Positions 52,287-60,980 of a stretch of 64,000 nucleotides of DNA are shown piece by piece (the first letter of the stretch is position 1; each line of letters opens with the position of its first letter). The notes below the pieces were generated by a model that was not told the origin of the DNA, did not search any database, and worked only from the letters and a program-made list of their open reading frames with translations. Origin of the DNA: M3007 sp035299505 (GTDB lineage Bacteria > Bacteroidota > Bacteroidia > Chitinophagales > Saprospiraceae). The stretch lies in NCBI GenBank assembly GCA_035299505.1, contig DATGWL010000178.1, forward strand, positions 22,701 through 86,700. The letters are read 5' to 3'. The position numbers and the translations under genes were made by a program.

Positions 52287-53225
52287 ATGTCTCAAATTCT
52301 TGAAAACCAGGATATCAGAGCGCTGGGAAGCAATCTGGAATTGCTCGCCCAGCAGGTAGTAGAAGGATTTATTGTGGGCCTGCACCGGAGCCCTTTCCAT
52401 GGCTTTTCCGTTGAATTTGCCGAACACCGCCTGTACAACCCGGGTGAAAGCACCCGAAATATGGACTGGAAAGTGTATGGCCGTACCGACAAGCTTTTCA
52501 CCAAGAGATACGAAGAGGAAACTAACCTGAGGTGTCAGATTGTAATTGATGCCTCCTCTACCATGTACTATCCCTGGGACGAAAAAGCGCCCCAGAAGAA
52601 TAAATACAGCAATAAACTTTGTTTTGCTGCCCAGTCGGCTGCCGTACTGATGAATGCCCTGAAACGGCAACGCGATGCTTTCGGCCTCACACTATTCGAC
52701 GATGATCTGAGGTTTGCTACTGGCGCTAAATCAAGCACTGTGCATTATCGGTTGCTGCTGACCAAGCTCACGGAGTTGATCGAAAATCCGGCGCTGAATA
52801 AAAAAACAGACCTGGCTAAAAGCCTGCACCAGGTAGCCGAATCCATCCACCGCCGCTCTATGGTAGTGGTTTTTACCGACATCATGGAACGCCCGGATCA
52901 GGCCGAAGAGGTGTTTTCCGCCCTGAGACACCTGCGCCATGCCAAGCACGAGGTAATTCTTTTCCACGTTACCGACAAACGGCACGAACTTGATTTTGAG
53001 TTTGAAAACCGTCCCTATGTTTTTGTCGACATGGAAAATGGAGAAGAAGTGCGTTTGCAACCCAATCAGGTTAAGGAGTTTTATACTCAGCAGGTTGGTG
53101 CATTTAAAGAGCAACTGCGCATGAAATGTCTGCAATTCAACATCGATTTTGTGGAGGCCGACATACAGCAGGGGTTTGTACCCATTTTGCAAACCTGGAT
53201 GGCCAAACGGTCTAAAATGCACTGA
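52287..53225 (+). CDS. DUF58 domain protein
   Basis: This 312-residue cytoplasmic protein has the DUF58 signature: GLHRSPFHGFSVEFAEHRLYNPGE, then STRNMDWKVYGRTDKLFTKRYEEE. A VWA-like core follows, with VIDASSTMYY as the metal-like motif. DUF58 proteins usually work with MoxR AAA+ ATPases, but none is encoded here. The thiolase gene lies 38 bp downstream. Confidence 0.9.
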   Translation: MSQILENQDIRALGSNLELLAQQVVEGFIVGLHRSPFHGFSVEFAEHRLYNPGESTRNMDWKVYGRTDKLFTKRYEEETNLRCQIVIDASSTMYYPWDEKAPQKNKYSNKLCFAAQSAAVLMNALKRQRDAFGLTLFDDDLRFATGAKSSTVHYRLLLTKLTELIENPALNKKTDLAKSLHQVAESIHRRSMVVVFTDIMERPDQAEEVFSALRHLRHAKHEVILFHVTDKRHELDFEFENRPYVFVDMENGEEVRLQPNQVKEFYTQQVGAFKEQLRMKCLQFNIDFVEADIQQGFVPILQTWMAKRSKMH

Positions 53226-53263
53226 TTTTCAGCTAAAGATCTGCCTAATCAATTCTCAATCAT

Positions 53264-54442
53264 ATGCAAGAAGTTTTCATCGTGTCTGCCGTACGTACTC
53301 CAATCGGAAGTTTCGGCGGAAGTCTGGCGGGTGTTTCCGCCACCCAACTGGGCGCTGCTGCCATTAAAGGAGCCCTGGAAAAAGCCGGCGTTGCACCTGA
53401 TCAGGTTAATGAAGTGCTCATGGGCAATGTTGTAAGTGCAAACCTTGGACAGGCTCCGGCACGTCAGGCTGCCCGTTTTGCCGGCATTCCTGATCATGTG
53501 CCCTGTACCACGGTCAACAAAGTATGTGCATCAGGCATGAAATGCATCACCCTGGGCGCACAAAGCATCATGCTTGGTCTCAGTGATATTGTAGTGGCTG
53601 GTGGTATGGAAAACATGTCGCAAATCCCATATTATATTCCCAACGCACGATGGGGCTACAAATATGGTAATGGTGAAATTGTAGACGGCCTGGCCAAGGA
53701 TGGCTTAACCGATGTGTACAACCAAAAAGCCATGGGTGTTTGTGCGGATGCTACCGCCGTTAAATACGGTATCAGCAGGGAGGCGCAGGATGCTTTTGCT
53801 ATTGATTCCTACAAAAGATCGGCGGCTTCTACTGAAAATGGACTTTTCAAGGCAGAAATCGTTCCGGTGAGCATTCCTCAGAAAAAAGGTGATCCGCTGA
53901 TGATTTTGGAAGATGAGGAATTCCGAAAAGTGATGTTCGACAAAATTCCTGGTCTCCGTCCAGCCTTTACACCGGATGGTACCGTAACGGCAGCTAACGC
54001 CAGTACAATTAACGACGGTGCAGCTGCGCTGATTTTGGCCAGCGAAGCTGCAGTTAAGCGATTGGGTCTCAAGCCAATTGCCAAGATTCGTGGTTTTGCC
54101 GATGCAGAACAAGAGCCTGAATGGTTTACAACAACGCCAACCATTGCTGCGCCTAAGGCCTTGAAAATGGCAGGTGTAAGCAAAAGCGATATTGACTTTT
54201 TTGAGGTGAATGAAGCTTTTTCAGTGGTAACCATGGCCTTTGAACAGGTAATGGAGATCAGCCATGATCAAACCAATGTATTTGGTGGCGCCGTATCACT
54301 AGGGCACCCGCTGGGCGCCTCCGGAGCACGAATTGTTACTACCTTGAACAATGTATTGCACCAACGCAATGGCAAATTGGGCCTCGCTGCTATTTGTAAT
54401 GGCGGTGGTGGCGCTACAGCTATCGTGATCGAAAAACTGTAA
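53264..54442 (+). CDS. Acetyl-CoA C-acetyltransferase (thiolase)
   Basis: This 392-residue biosynthetic-type thiolase joins or cleaves acetoacetyl-CoA. The catalytic residues are Cys88 in NKVCASGMK, His348 in GHPLGASG and Cys378 in CNGGGG, exactly spaced as in the well-studied enzymes. Length and motifs are complete. It follows the DUF58 gene closely, but a functional link is not obvious. A hairpin follows the stop. Confidence 0.95.
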   Translation: MQEVFIVSAVRTPIGSFGGSLAGVSATQLGAAAIKGALEKAGVAPDQVNEVLMGNVVSANLGQAPARQAARFAGIPDHVPCTTVNKVCASGMKCITLGAQSIMLGLSDIVVAGGMENMSQIPYYIPNARWGYKYGNGEIVDGLAKDGLTDVYNQKAMGVCADATAVKYGISREAQDAFAIDSYKRSAASTENGLFKAEIVPVSIPQKKGDPLMILEDEEFRKVMFDKIPGLRPAFTPDGTVTAANASTINDGAAALILASEAAVKRLGLKPIAKIRGFADAEQEPEWFTTTPTIAAPKALKMAGVSKSDIDFFEVNEAFSVVTMAFEQVMEISHDQTNVFGGAVSLGHPLGASGARIVTTLNNVLHQRNGKLGLAAICNGGGGATAIVIEKL

Positions 54443-54458
54443 GAAATATTAGTTCAGC

Positions 54459-54510
54459 ACAAGGGCGTGGAAAAATGGAGGTGCTATCCTCTGTGTTTCC
54501 GCGCCTTTGT
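54459..54510. terminator. Imperfect hairpin after the thiolase gene
   Basis: Arms 54459-54481 and 54488-54510 pair at about 18 of 23 positions with a 6-nt loop, followed by ATTTTG. It lies between the convergent thiolase and outer-membrane protein genes. Its sequence recalls the CGCGGAG-type repeats elsewhere in the window. Confidence 0.65.
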
Positions 54511-54529
54511 ATTTTGATACTAATCTGGT

Positions 54530-55198
54530 TCATTGCCAGGCAAATCCCAGGGTTATTCCAGCTGTATTCCAACCCGGAGGATCATCGTTGGTATCGTTTT
54601 TACGGCCAAATAAATAACGTAGCAAGTAATAAAACTGTGTAGGCAGGTTGCTCCTGAAGGAAGGCTGTACGAAACCTTTGCTTCGATTTTTTAAGGTAAA
54701 ACTGTAGCCAATTCCACCTGTCACCGACAATTCAAAAGGATCATAATCCTGATCGGAGGTGACATCCCTGGGCAAATTGGGGTATGAAGACCGGGTTTCC
54801 AGCACTTTTCTGGAGAGTCTGAAGCCAGGAACCAATCCAAGGCTTGCATAAAACCTGTTTGGGCTTGATTGAAAGCCATACCTGAGTTGGACAGGCAGGG
54901 TTAGGTCCTGATGGCGAAACCATGTTTGAAGCTGCTCTCCGGAAAAAGCAATTGTGTAGTCGTATTCGGATTGTTGGAAGGAATAACCTAACCCAGCCCA
55001 AATACTTAATCGGGTGCTTCTCACCCAAAATGCTCCAATATCTATTTGATGCCCTAACAGGTGCTCCCTGCTTTTTTGGCCGGTTGCAGTAAAACTGGTT
55101 AGAGCAGGAGTATAGGTTGCAAAAAAAGACTGACTTTTAAGCGTATTCAGGGTTGCAGTAATCACTAATCCTGTTATCCAAACGTTTTGAAACTTCAT
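54530..55198 (-). CDS. Small outer-membrane beta-barrel protein
   Basis: This 222-residue exported protein (signal peptide near the N-terminus, MKFQNVWITGLVITATLNTL) has eight-strand barrel character: IDIGAFWVRSTRLSIWAGLGYSF, LPVQLRYGFQ, FYASLGLVPGFRLS, and an aromatic end GITLGFAWQ. It resembles OMP_b-brl_2 porin-like proteins. It lies 24 bp after the glycoside hydrolase gene and is probably co-transcribed with it. Confidence 0.78.
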   Translation of the reverse strand: MKFQNVWITGLVITATLNTLKSQSFFATYTPALTSFTATGQKSREHLLGHQIDIGAFWVRSTRLSIWAGLGYSFQQSEYDYTIAFSGEQLQTWFRHQDLTLPVQLRYGFQSSPNRFYASLGLVPGFRLSRKVLETRSSYPNLPRDVTSDQDYDPFELSVTGGIGYSFTLKNRSKGFVQPSFRSNLPTQFYYLLRYLFGRKNDTNDDPPGWNTAGITLGFAWQ

Positions 55199-55222
55199 AT
55201 CACTTACGGGTTGAGTTTGACT

Positions 55223-56806
55223 TCACCAATTGTCCACTTGTTTCCATACCGCCGGACAGGCAGTGAGTTGTACATATTGACCGGATGGTTCTTGGGCTGT
55301 AAGCGGTATCAGGCGGAAGCATTGCCATAGTTGGTTCTGGCAGGTTTGGGGAAAAGGGATGGAAAAGGTAGTATCTTCCTCCATATCCCGATGTGTTTTT
55401 GCCCATAAAACGAGGGCTTTTTGACCTTTTTTATTAATAAACAGCGCTCCATCCACTGTGACAGGTAATTGGAGGGCATGAGTTCCGGGTACGTCTGGTT
55501 TGTATCCGTCCATTAGTTTGCTATACCACTGAAGAGCTGTCACTAGCAGATGTCCCTTTATGTTTTTCGGTAGTATGGTGTCCAAAGGAGGGTATAGTCC
55601 CATAAATCCAAATTCAGGATTAATGGAAGGCGGGTTTAGTGCATCTGCCAGAGCATACAGGTGCATTTGGCGGACTCCGTTTTTGGGCGCAGAAAACAGT
55701 GCTTTCAAAACAAAGTTTACCTGTGCTTTTTCGTTGCCAAATTGTTCAGCTACTGAAATGCGGGGTAAGTTAAATTCGGTACAAATCCAGGATTTAGCCG
55801 GATACCTAATGTTGTCAAATCCGTGTCGGTACAACACCTCTTCCAGATCCTGTTTTCTTTGCCATAGTCCCTCCAGTGCTGCGTCGGAGTGCCGGTTAGG
55901 GCTGGTTATTCCAGAAATGGGATCCGTTTTAGTCAGCGCATATAAGTGAGGATAGGCATGAAAACTCATGCAATCGAAATAAGCACCGCCAGGCAAGGGG
56001 AAACCAGGGGCGCCAACCTGGCCATTTTCTGGTTGATCGGAGTAGCGGCAAATGGCATCTAAATAGGATGGCCACCCCAGGCCTCCAACAGCTACCAGAG
56101 CTGATGGATCTGCCCGTTTTACCACTTCATAAGTGATGCGGAGCATACGGATATAGGCAAATACGGAAGCTTTGAAGCCCGTTTGGCAGGGTGGGGGAGG
56201 CGAATCCCACCAATTCCCTGGTTGGCCTTTTTCCAATCCGCCCCAGCCGGCATCCGGCTCATTCCAAACCTCATAAATGCCAATCAATCCTTTGCAGGAG
56301 TTGGCAACTTTCCATACATAAAGTGCGTAGGCATTCTGATCGTTTACAGGGGTTTGGTTAGCGCCATCATCCCAGATGGGCAAATAGAGTCCTGAAAAAA
56401 GTGTTGACGGGCTATCCGGGCACATCTGGTGAGGATCTGAGGCGCCCGGGGAAGGATAACCTAGAATGCCGGTTATTGGCCCCAGGCCAAGTTGGCGACA
56501 GTATGCCAAGTTTTGGGCTTTTTTTTCATATCCCCACTGTGCCAGGACATGGTGAAATAACCCGGTTCTAAGCGTAGTACATCCACTTGATTTAGCCAGG
56601 GCTGCCTGTAAAGAATCTGACCAAAATGGAGGGAAATATCCGGTATTTACACCGAATGCAACCTCCTGTGGTAAAAAAGAGGGGTGATCCAGGGCTGTTG
56701 GCGTTTTGCTTTTGCAGGAAATGAGGAGCAACAGAAAAAAAGCTGCCATACCGTGAATAGGGTACGCAATGGAAAAATTAACCAATCTTGGCAAGCTGTT
56801 TGTCAT
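55223..56806 (-). CDS. Clan-A glycoside hydrolase lipoprotein
   Basis: This 527-residue lipoprotein has lipobox LLLISC (ATG 56806; ATG 56749 is an alternative). It folds as a TIM barrel of the GH5/GH39 clan: Glu183 in YEVWNEPDAGW is the likely acid/base and Glu344 in WICTEFNLP the likely nucleophile. A beta-sandwich region forms the last 90 residues. The substrate is unknown. It precedes the small barrel protein. Confidence 0.8.
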   Translation of the reverse strand: MTNSLPRLVNFSIAYPIHGMAAFFLLLLISCKSKTPTALDHPSFLPQEVAFGVNTGYFPPFWSDSLQAALAKSSGCTTLRTGLFHHVLAQWGYEKKAQNLAYCRQLGLGPITGILGYPSPGASDPHQMCPDSPSTLFSGLYLPIWDDGANQTPVNDQNAYALYVWKVANSCKGLIGIYEVWNEPDAGWGGLEKGQPGNWWDSPPPPCQTGFKASVFAYIRMLRITYEVVKRADPSALVAVGGLGWPSYLDAICRYSDQPENGQVGAPGFPLPGGAYFDCMSFHAYPHLYALTKTDPISGITSPNRHSDAALEGLWQRKQDLEEVLYRHGFDNIRYPAKSWICTEFNLPRISVAEQFGNEKAQVNFVLKALFSAPKNGVRQMHLYALADALNPPSINPEFGFMGLYPPLDTILPKNIKGHLLVTALQWYSKLMDGYKPDVPGTHALQLPVTVDGALFINKKGQKALVLWAKTHRDMEEDTTFSIPFPQTCQNQLWQCFRLIPLTAQEPSGQYVQLTACPAVWKQVDNW

Positions 56807-56944
56807 GTTTGACGCTAAGGCGACGAAATATCAGTAAATTCGACGGCATTTTTTGAAAATTCTTATCTTCGGGCAGCGAATAAAGCCTGTAGATGTTCTA
56901 ACGCTTTGTCGGATTTTTTTAATCTTGACTGTGTATCCCTACCC

Positions 56945-57796
56945 ATGAACAAGTATTACACCTTTTTCTTTCCGGCATTTTTGCTGTTTTTGCATGTCCA
57001 ACCGACCAGCGCGAATGGCGTTGACAGTATAAAAACCCTGATTACACCGGTTCAGTGTTATGGTTACCGAAATGGTGTAATCCATGTAGATCAGGTTTTT
57101 GGCGGTGTGCCTCCGTATTATTATTCTCTGGATAATGAGACCTACTCCACCAACCCTACATTTGATAGGTTGTGGGCGGGTGTTTACACTGTGTACGTAC
57201 GGGATGGCAATGGGGTATCCAACCATTGGTCTATTGAATTAAAGGAGCCTGCAGCCTTACTGGTCAAGCTGGAATCCAGTGTGCCCGAGGTGGTGGCCGG
57301 TGAGCCTTTTGGTTTGCGGGCTATAACAAGTGTAGAGCCAGAGTTTCTTGAATCCATTATTTGGACCCCCGAGGAATTGTTCTTGCGGCAGGATACTTTA
57401 CGTCAATGGGTTAACATCTCCGAAACCACACAGTTTACGGTTCAGGTGATGGACAAAAATGGCTGTATTGATATTGATGAACGCACCGTAGAGGTGTCGT
57501 CAACCCCTGTTTACCTGCCTAATGTGATCAAGCCAGGCAGTACGGATGAAGATGGATTCTTCACCTTGTTTGCCGGTGAGGGAGTGCGGCAGATTGCTTC
57601 CATGCAGATTTACAGCAGGGGAGGAAGTCTGATTTTTGAGCGTCAGAAATTTCCTGCCAATGCGCCAACCATGGGCTGGAACGGACGATGGCACGACAGG
57701 TACGTTCAGCCAGGGGTGTATGCCTACCTTGTAATGGTAGAACTGGCAGATGGTAAAACCAAACGCTTCCAGGGCACAGTAACTGTGCTCAATTAA
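56945..57796 (+). CDS. Miniature SprB-repeat/CHU_C surface protein
   Basis: This 283-residue protein starts at ATG 56945 with signal MNKYYTFFFPAFLLFLHVQP. It has a single SprB-like repeat (about 30-105, VQCYGYRNGVIHVDQVFGGVPPYYYSLDN...GVYTVYVRDGNGV), a short beta linker, and a CHU_C domain (about 190-283, VYLPNVIKPG, IYSRGGSLIFERQ, GWNGRWHDRYVQPGVYAYLV). It looks like a reduced copy of the large adhesins' design. The function may be surface binding; no ligand is known. Confidence 0.85.
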   Translation: MNKYYTFFFPAFLLFLHVQPTSANGVDSIKTLITPVQCYGYRNGVIHVDQVFGGVPPYYYSLDNETYSTNPTFDRLWAGVYTVYVRDGNGVSNHWSIELKEPAALLVKLESSVPEVVAGEPFGLRAITSVEPEFLESIIWTPEELFLRQDTLRQWVNISETTQFTVQVMDKNGCIDIDERTVEVSSTPVYLPNVIKPGSTDEDGFFTLFAGEGVRQIASMQIYSRGGSLIFERQKFPANAPTMGWNGRWHDRYVQPGVYAYLVMVELADGKTKRFQGTVTVLN

Positions 57797-57809
57797 CTAG
57801 CAGAAAAAA

Positions 57810-58169
57810 TCAGGCAGAGAAAGACGTGCCGCAACCGCAGGTGCTTTTGGCATTAGGGTTATCGAACGTAAAGCCGCGGTTGTCCAAACCATTATGGAAA
57901 TCAATTTCCATACCCAGCAAATAAATAGCGTGCGCTTTGTTCATCACTACCTGAATGCCGTTGGTTTCAAAAGTATCGTCGTTATCCTGACGCTTATCGA
58001 ATCCCAGTACATAGGAGAAGCCTGAGCATCCTCCACCCTTCACACCTACGCGGAGGAAGTAGTCGGCAGGGATATTTTCCTGTTGGCGAATTTGATTCAG
58101 TTGCTCAACGGCGCCTTCGGTGAGGCTGAGAGGTGCTGTAGTGGTATGGTTGTCTGTAACGGTTCCCAT
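57810..58169 (-). CDS. Iron-sulfur cluster assembly protein, IscA/ErpA type
   Basis: This 119-residue protein has the A-type carrier motifs Cys48 in GGGCSGFSY and Cys111/Cys113 in TCGCG at the C-terminus. It transfers Fe-S clusters to target proteins in the cytoplasm. ErpA and IscA cannot be told apart from sequence alone. It is transcribed from a consensus promoter. Confidence 0.93.
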   Translation of the reverse strand: MGTVTDNHTTTAPLSLTEGAVEQLNQIRQQENIPADYFLRVGVKGGGCSGFSYVLGFDKRQDNDDTFETNGIQVVMNKAHAIYLLGMEIDFHNGLDNRGFTFDNPNAKSTCGCGTSFSA

Positions 58170-58193
58170 GAATATGATTGCCTTTTAGAATAG

Positions 58194-58227
58194 CAAAGGT
58201 ACGAACAGATAAACACCCGGATGCAAA
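58194..58227 (-). promoter_or_regulatory. Promoter of the IscA-type gene
   Basis: On the minus strand, TTTG (58227-58224) and, after 22 bp, TACCTTTG (58201-58194) form a -33/-7 pair. The gene starts 25 bp downstream of the -7 element. Confidence 0.65.
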
Positions 58228-58247
58228 AAATGTTTGCGGCGGATGCA

Positions 58248-58255
58248 TACCTTTG
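58248..58255 (+). promoter_or_regulatory. Candidate -7 element of the 58327 gene
   Basis: TACCTTTG matches TAnnTTTG and lies about 70 bp before ATG 58327. The -33 region is weak. Confidence 0.45.
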
Positions 58256-58326
58256 CCGGCCTTTTGGCGTTTGGCTGATTTAAGGCCATTTTTTCATTCT
58301 TTGATTAAATATTTCACATCCAAATT

Positions 58327-58848
58327 ATGGAGTTTTTTCTGGAGTTGTTGAAGTTGACTATTCCGGCGATTGTAGTTGGGGCTACGGCTTATTTCCTGTT
58401 GAAGATGCTGTTGGATGAAAGACAGCGTATGGATCTTGCTTTGTTGCGCAATGAAGCACAGAAGGTTACTCTGCCGTTGCGCCTTTCGGCTTACGAGCGT
58501 CTGATGTTATTGTGTGACCGTGCCGACATTGCCAACACCCTTTTGCGGGTGCGCATGCCAGGTATGAAGGTTCGGGAGTTGCGTGGCGTTCTGCTCATGG
58601 CCATTAATCAGGAGTTTGAGCACAATGTTTCCCAGCAGTTGTATGTGTCGGATACCCTCTGGCAAATTGTACGTATGGCCAAGAACAATACCCTGGGCAT
58701 GGTTACCATGACCGGGCAAGAATTAGACCCGGAAGCTGATGCTGATGAGTTGGTGGCAGCCCTGTTGAAGGCTGTGGATGAGCAGCAGATTACGCCGCTT
58801 CAAACGGCCATTATGGCGGTGAGGACGGAAGCAGGAAAGCTGTTTTAG
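58327..58848 (+). CDS. Membrane-anchored protein of unknown function
   Basis: This 173-residue protein has one N-terminal TM helix (about 5-27, LELLKLTIPAIVVGATAYFLL). A cytoplasmic helical domain follows (RQRMDLALLRNEAQKVTLPLRLSAYERL), then an acidic loop (GQELDPEADADELV) and an amphipathic end. It resembles conserved Bacteroidota proteins of the DUF7935 type, from memory. No enzymatic motif is visible. A 15-bp terminator lies 100 bp downstream. Confidence 0.75.
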   Translation: MEFFLELLKLTIPAIVVGATAYFLLKMLLDERQRMDLALLRNEAQKVTLPLRLSAYERLMLLCDRADIANTLLRVRMPGMKVRELRGVLLMAINQEFEHNVSQQLYVSDTLWQIVRMAKNNTLGMVTMTGQELDPEADADELVAALLKAVDEQQITPLQTAIMAVRTEAGKLF

Positions 58849-58948
58849 GCAATTGATTGATAATGTTACAGTTGTAAAATCAGTCTGTTAATAACATTAT
58901 CATTACGTGATTTTTCAAACGTTTTAGTGCTGTTAGATCAGGCTGGAT

Positions 58949-58986
58949 AAACTGTTTTGCGAAGTTGTTAATTCGCAAAACAGTTT
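58949..58986 (+). terminator. Terminator-like hairpin before dnaA
   Basis: A perfect 15-bp stem with an 8-nt loop is followed by G and seven T residues (58988-58994). It is about 100 bp after the stop of the 58327 gene and could end its transcript. Confidence 0.75.
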
Positions 58987-59303
58987 GTTTTTTTGGAGGT
59001 ACATAAACAGGCAAAACCTTTGAAATTCAAATGTTTTGCAGGATTGTACAGGTTGATGAAAATGTTTCAAACATAATTTTCTGCAAAATTGGATAAATCC
59101 AAAATTGTGTTAAATGGATGTTTTTTCAATAAAAATATTTTGATTTTTTTGGTTTTTTTAGAATAAAAAATTGTTTTTTAGGGGAAATACGATTTGGGGT
59201 CTGAGGGGGTAATACCCGATAAATTTACTCATTTTCACAAAACGTTCGTTTTCAAAGTGTTTTGAAAACGAGAAAAAAATTTCTGTAAAAATCTCTCAAT
59301 CTA

Positions 59304-59335
59304 TTTGTTCAGGTCGGCAATTAGCTCAATCTTTG
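59304..59335 (+). promoter_or_regulatory. Candidate dnaA promoter
   Basis: TTTG (59304-59307), a 20-bp spacer and AATCTTTG (59328-59335; 7/8 to TAnnTTTG) precede dnaA. Transcription would start near 59342, about 58 nt before the ATG. Confidence 0.5.
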
Positions 59336-59399
59336 TCGCCCTACTCGACTGAACAGCTTCACCGAAACGAACTATTAACGGGTCATTCCCGGTAACCAA

Positions 59400-60848
59400 A
59401 TGTATCTATCTGGTATGACAAGAGACAGCCAGATGGTATGGGATGATTGTCTGCGTACCATCAAAAAAAATGTAAGTCCTCAGAGTTTCAAGACTTGGTT
59501 TGAGCCAATCAAACCAGTACGTCTTGATGCTGAAGTACTTACAATCCAGGTGCCCAATAAGTTTTTCTTTGAGTGGCTGGAAGAACACTATGTACAACTG
59601 CTTAAAAAGAGCATCCGGCAAGAGTTGGGTGAGCGTGGAAGATTGGTATACCATATCCCGGAGAATGGCGCTGCGCCTGCAGGCATGCAATCTACAGGCA
59701 AGGTAGATTCACGTCCTTCTGCAGATAAGGACAGCGAGCCTGTTCCCGGTTCTTTTGATGCGGAGATGATCAAGAATCCATTTGTGATTCCGGGTATCAA
59801 ACGTATCAAGGTTGATCCACAGTTGAATCCGAATTACACCTTTGATAATTTTATTGAAGGTGATTGCAACCGGCTTGCCCGTAATGCTGGTTTGGCTATT
59901 GCCAAAAAGCCAGGTGGTACGGCATTCAACCCGCTGTTCATCTTTGGCGATGTAGGTTTGGGCAAGACTCACCTGGCTCAGGCTATTGGTAACGATATTG
60001 TAGGACGTTCCGATGCCAAGGCGGTATTGTATGTTTCGGCGGAAAAATTCACTAACCAGATTATTCAGGCTATCAAGAACAACTCAGTCAATGACTTCGT
60101 CAATTTTTACCAGATGATTGACGTGCTGATCATTGACGATATTCAGTTTTTGTCGGGCAAACAAAAAACACAGGAAATTTTCTTCCACATATTCAATCAG
60201 TTACACCAAAACGGCAAACAAATTATTCTGACTTCAGATCGTGCCCCCAAGGATTTGGAAGGCATGGAAGAACGTTTGATTTCCCGGTTCAAGTGGGGTC
60301 TTAGCGCCGACCTTCAGGCGCCTGATCTGGAAACACGTATGGCCATCCTGGAAACCAAAATGGAAGAAGAGGGCGTAGATATTCCTTCTGATGTGTTGGA
60401 GTTCATCTGTTACAACATCAAAAACAATATCCGCGAACTGGAAGGAGTGATGGTTTCCCTGCTGGCACAGAGTACCCTCATTCGCAGAGACGTAGATTTG
60501 GATCTGGCCAAGGAAGTGATTCGCAACTTTGTTACCACTATCAATAAAGAGATTACAGTAGAGTTCATCCAACAGTTGGTGGCAGAACATTTCAGTGTGC
60601 CAGTAGATAAACTGCACCACGAAACGCGCAAACGCAATATCGTAATTGCCCGTCAGCTCTCCATGTACCTGGCGAAAAAGCTGACAAACAAGTCTCTGAA
60701 ATCTATTGGAGAGCAATTTGGCGGACGTGATCACAGCACCGTGATTTATTCCTGCAAAGCAGTGCAGGATATGATGGACACCGATATTGTTTTTAAAGAC
60801 ACAGTGGAAGAGGTGGAAAAGAAGCTTAAAATGAGCCTGAACATGTAG
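59400..60848 (+). CDS. dnaA: Chromosomal replication initiator protein DnaA
   Basis: This 482-residue protein (ATG 59400; ATG 59415 gives MTRDSQMVW, also likely by comparison with relatives) has DnaA domain I (about 6-75), a variable linker, an AAA+ domain (about 135-350) with Walker A GDVGLGKT (Lys189) and Walker B LIIDDIQFL (Asp246, Asp247), and the DNA-binding domain IV with LKSIGEQFGGRDHSTVIYSC. It opens the replication origin with ATP. Complete and of normal length. A terminator follows. Confidence 0.97.
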   Translation: MYLSGMTRDSQMVWDDCLRTIKKNVSPQSFKTWFEPIKPVRLDAEVLTIQVPNKFFFEWLEEHYVQLLKKSIRQELGERGRLVYHIPENGAAPAGMQSTGKVDSRPSADKDSEPVPGSFDAEMIKNPFVIPGIKRIKVDPQLNPNYTFDNFIEGDCNRLARNAGLAIAKKPGGTAFNPLFIFGDVGLGKTHLAQAIGNDIVGRSDAKAVLYVSAEKFTNQIIQAIKNNSVNDFVNFYQMIDVLIIDDIQFLSGKQKTQEIFFHIFNQLHQNGKQIILTSDRAPKDLEGMEERLISRFKWGLSADLQAPDLETRMAILETKMEEEGVDIPSDVLEFICYNIKNNIRELEGVMVSLLAQSTLIRRDVDLDLAKEVIRNFVTTINKEITVEFIQQLVAEHFSVPVDKLHHETRKRNIVIARQLSMYLAKKLTNKSLKSIGEQFGGRDHSTVIYSCKAVQDMMDTDIVFKDTVEEVEKKLKMSLNM

Positions 60849-60893
60849 CCTTTAATTTTGGCATCTACAATACCTTTTTGCGGTTTTTGATAG

Positions 60894-60918
60894 GCCCTGC
60901 ATGAAAAATATGCAGGGC
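60894..60918 (+). terminator. Rho-independent terminator of dnaA
   Basis: A perfect 9-bp stem (60894-60902 and 60910-60918) with a 7-nt A-rich loop is followed by TTATTTTTT. Confidence 0.88.
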
Positions 60919-60980
60919 TTATTTTTTATTTGCATTTTGGGGGTCAGGAAGCAACGCCCGCTTCGATATTACCGTATCTT

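Larger units (their letters stand above)
58849..59399. other. 551-bp AT-rich region with inverted repeats upstream of dnaA
   Basis: This region holds three perfect inverted repeats: 58858-58868/58892-58902, 58949-58963/58972-58986 and 59246-59256/59261-59271. Much of 59090-59300 is A/T runs. No exact DnaA box (TTATNCACA) was found by eye; only weak matches occur. It is an oriC candidate by location and composition. Confidence 0.5.

Noticed and set aside
58849..59399. DnaA boxes upstream of dnaA
   Set aside because: Only matches with two or more mismatches to TTATNCACA were seen, so no individual box is reported.
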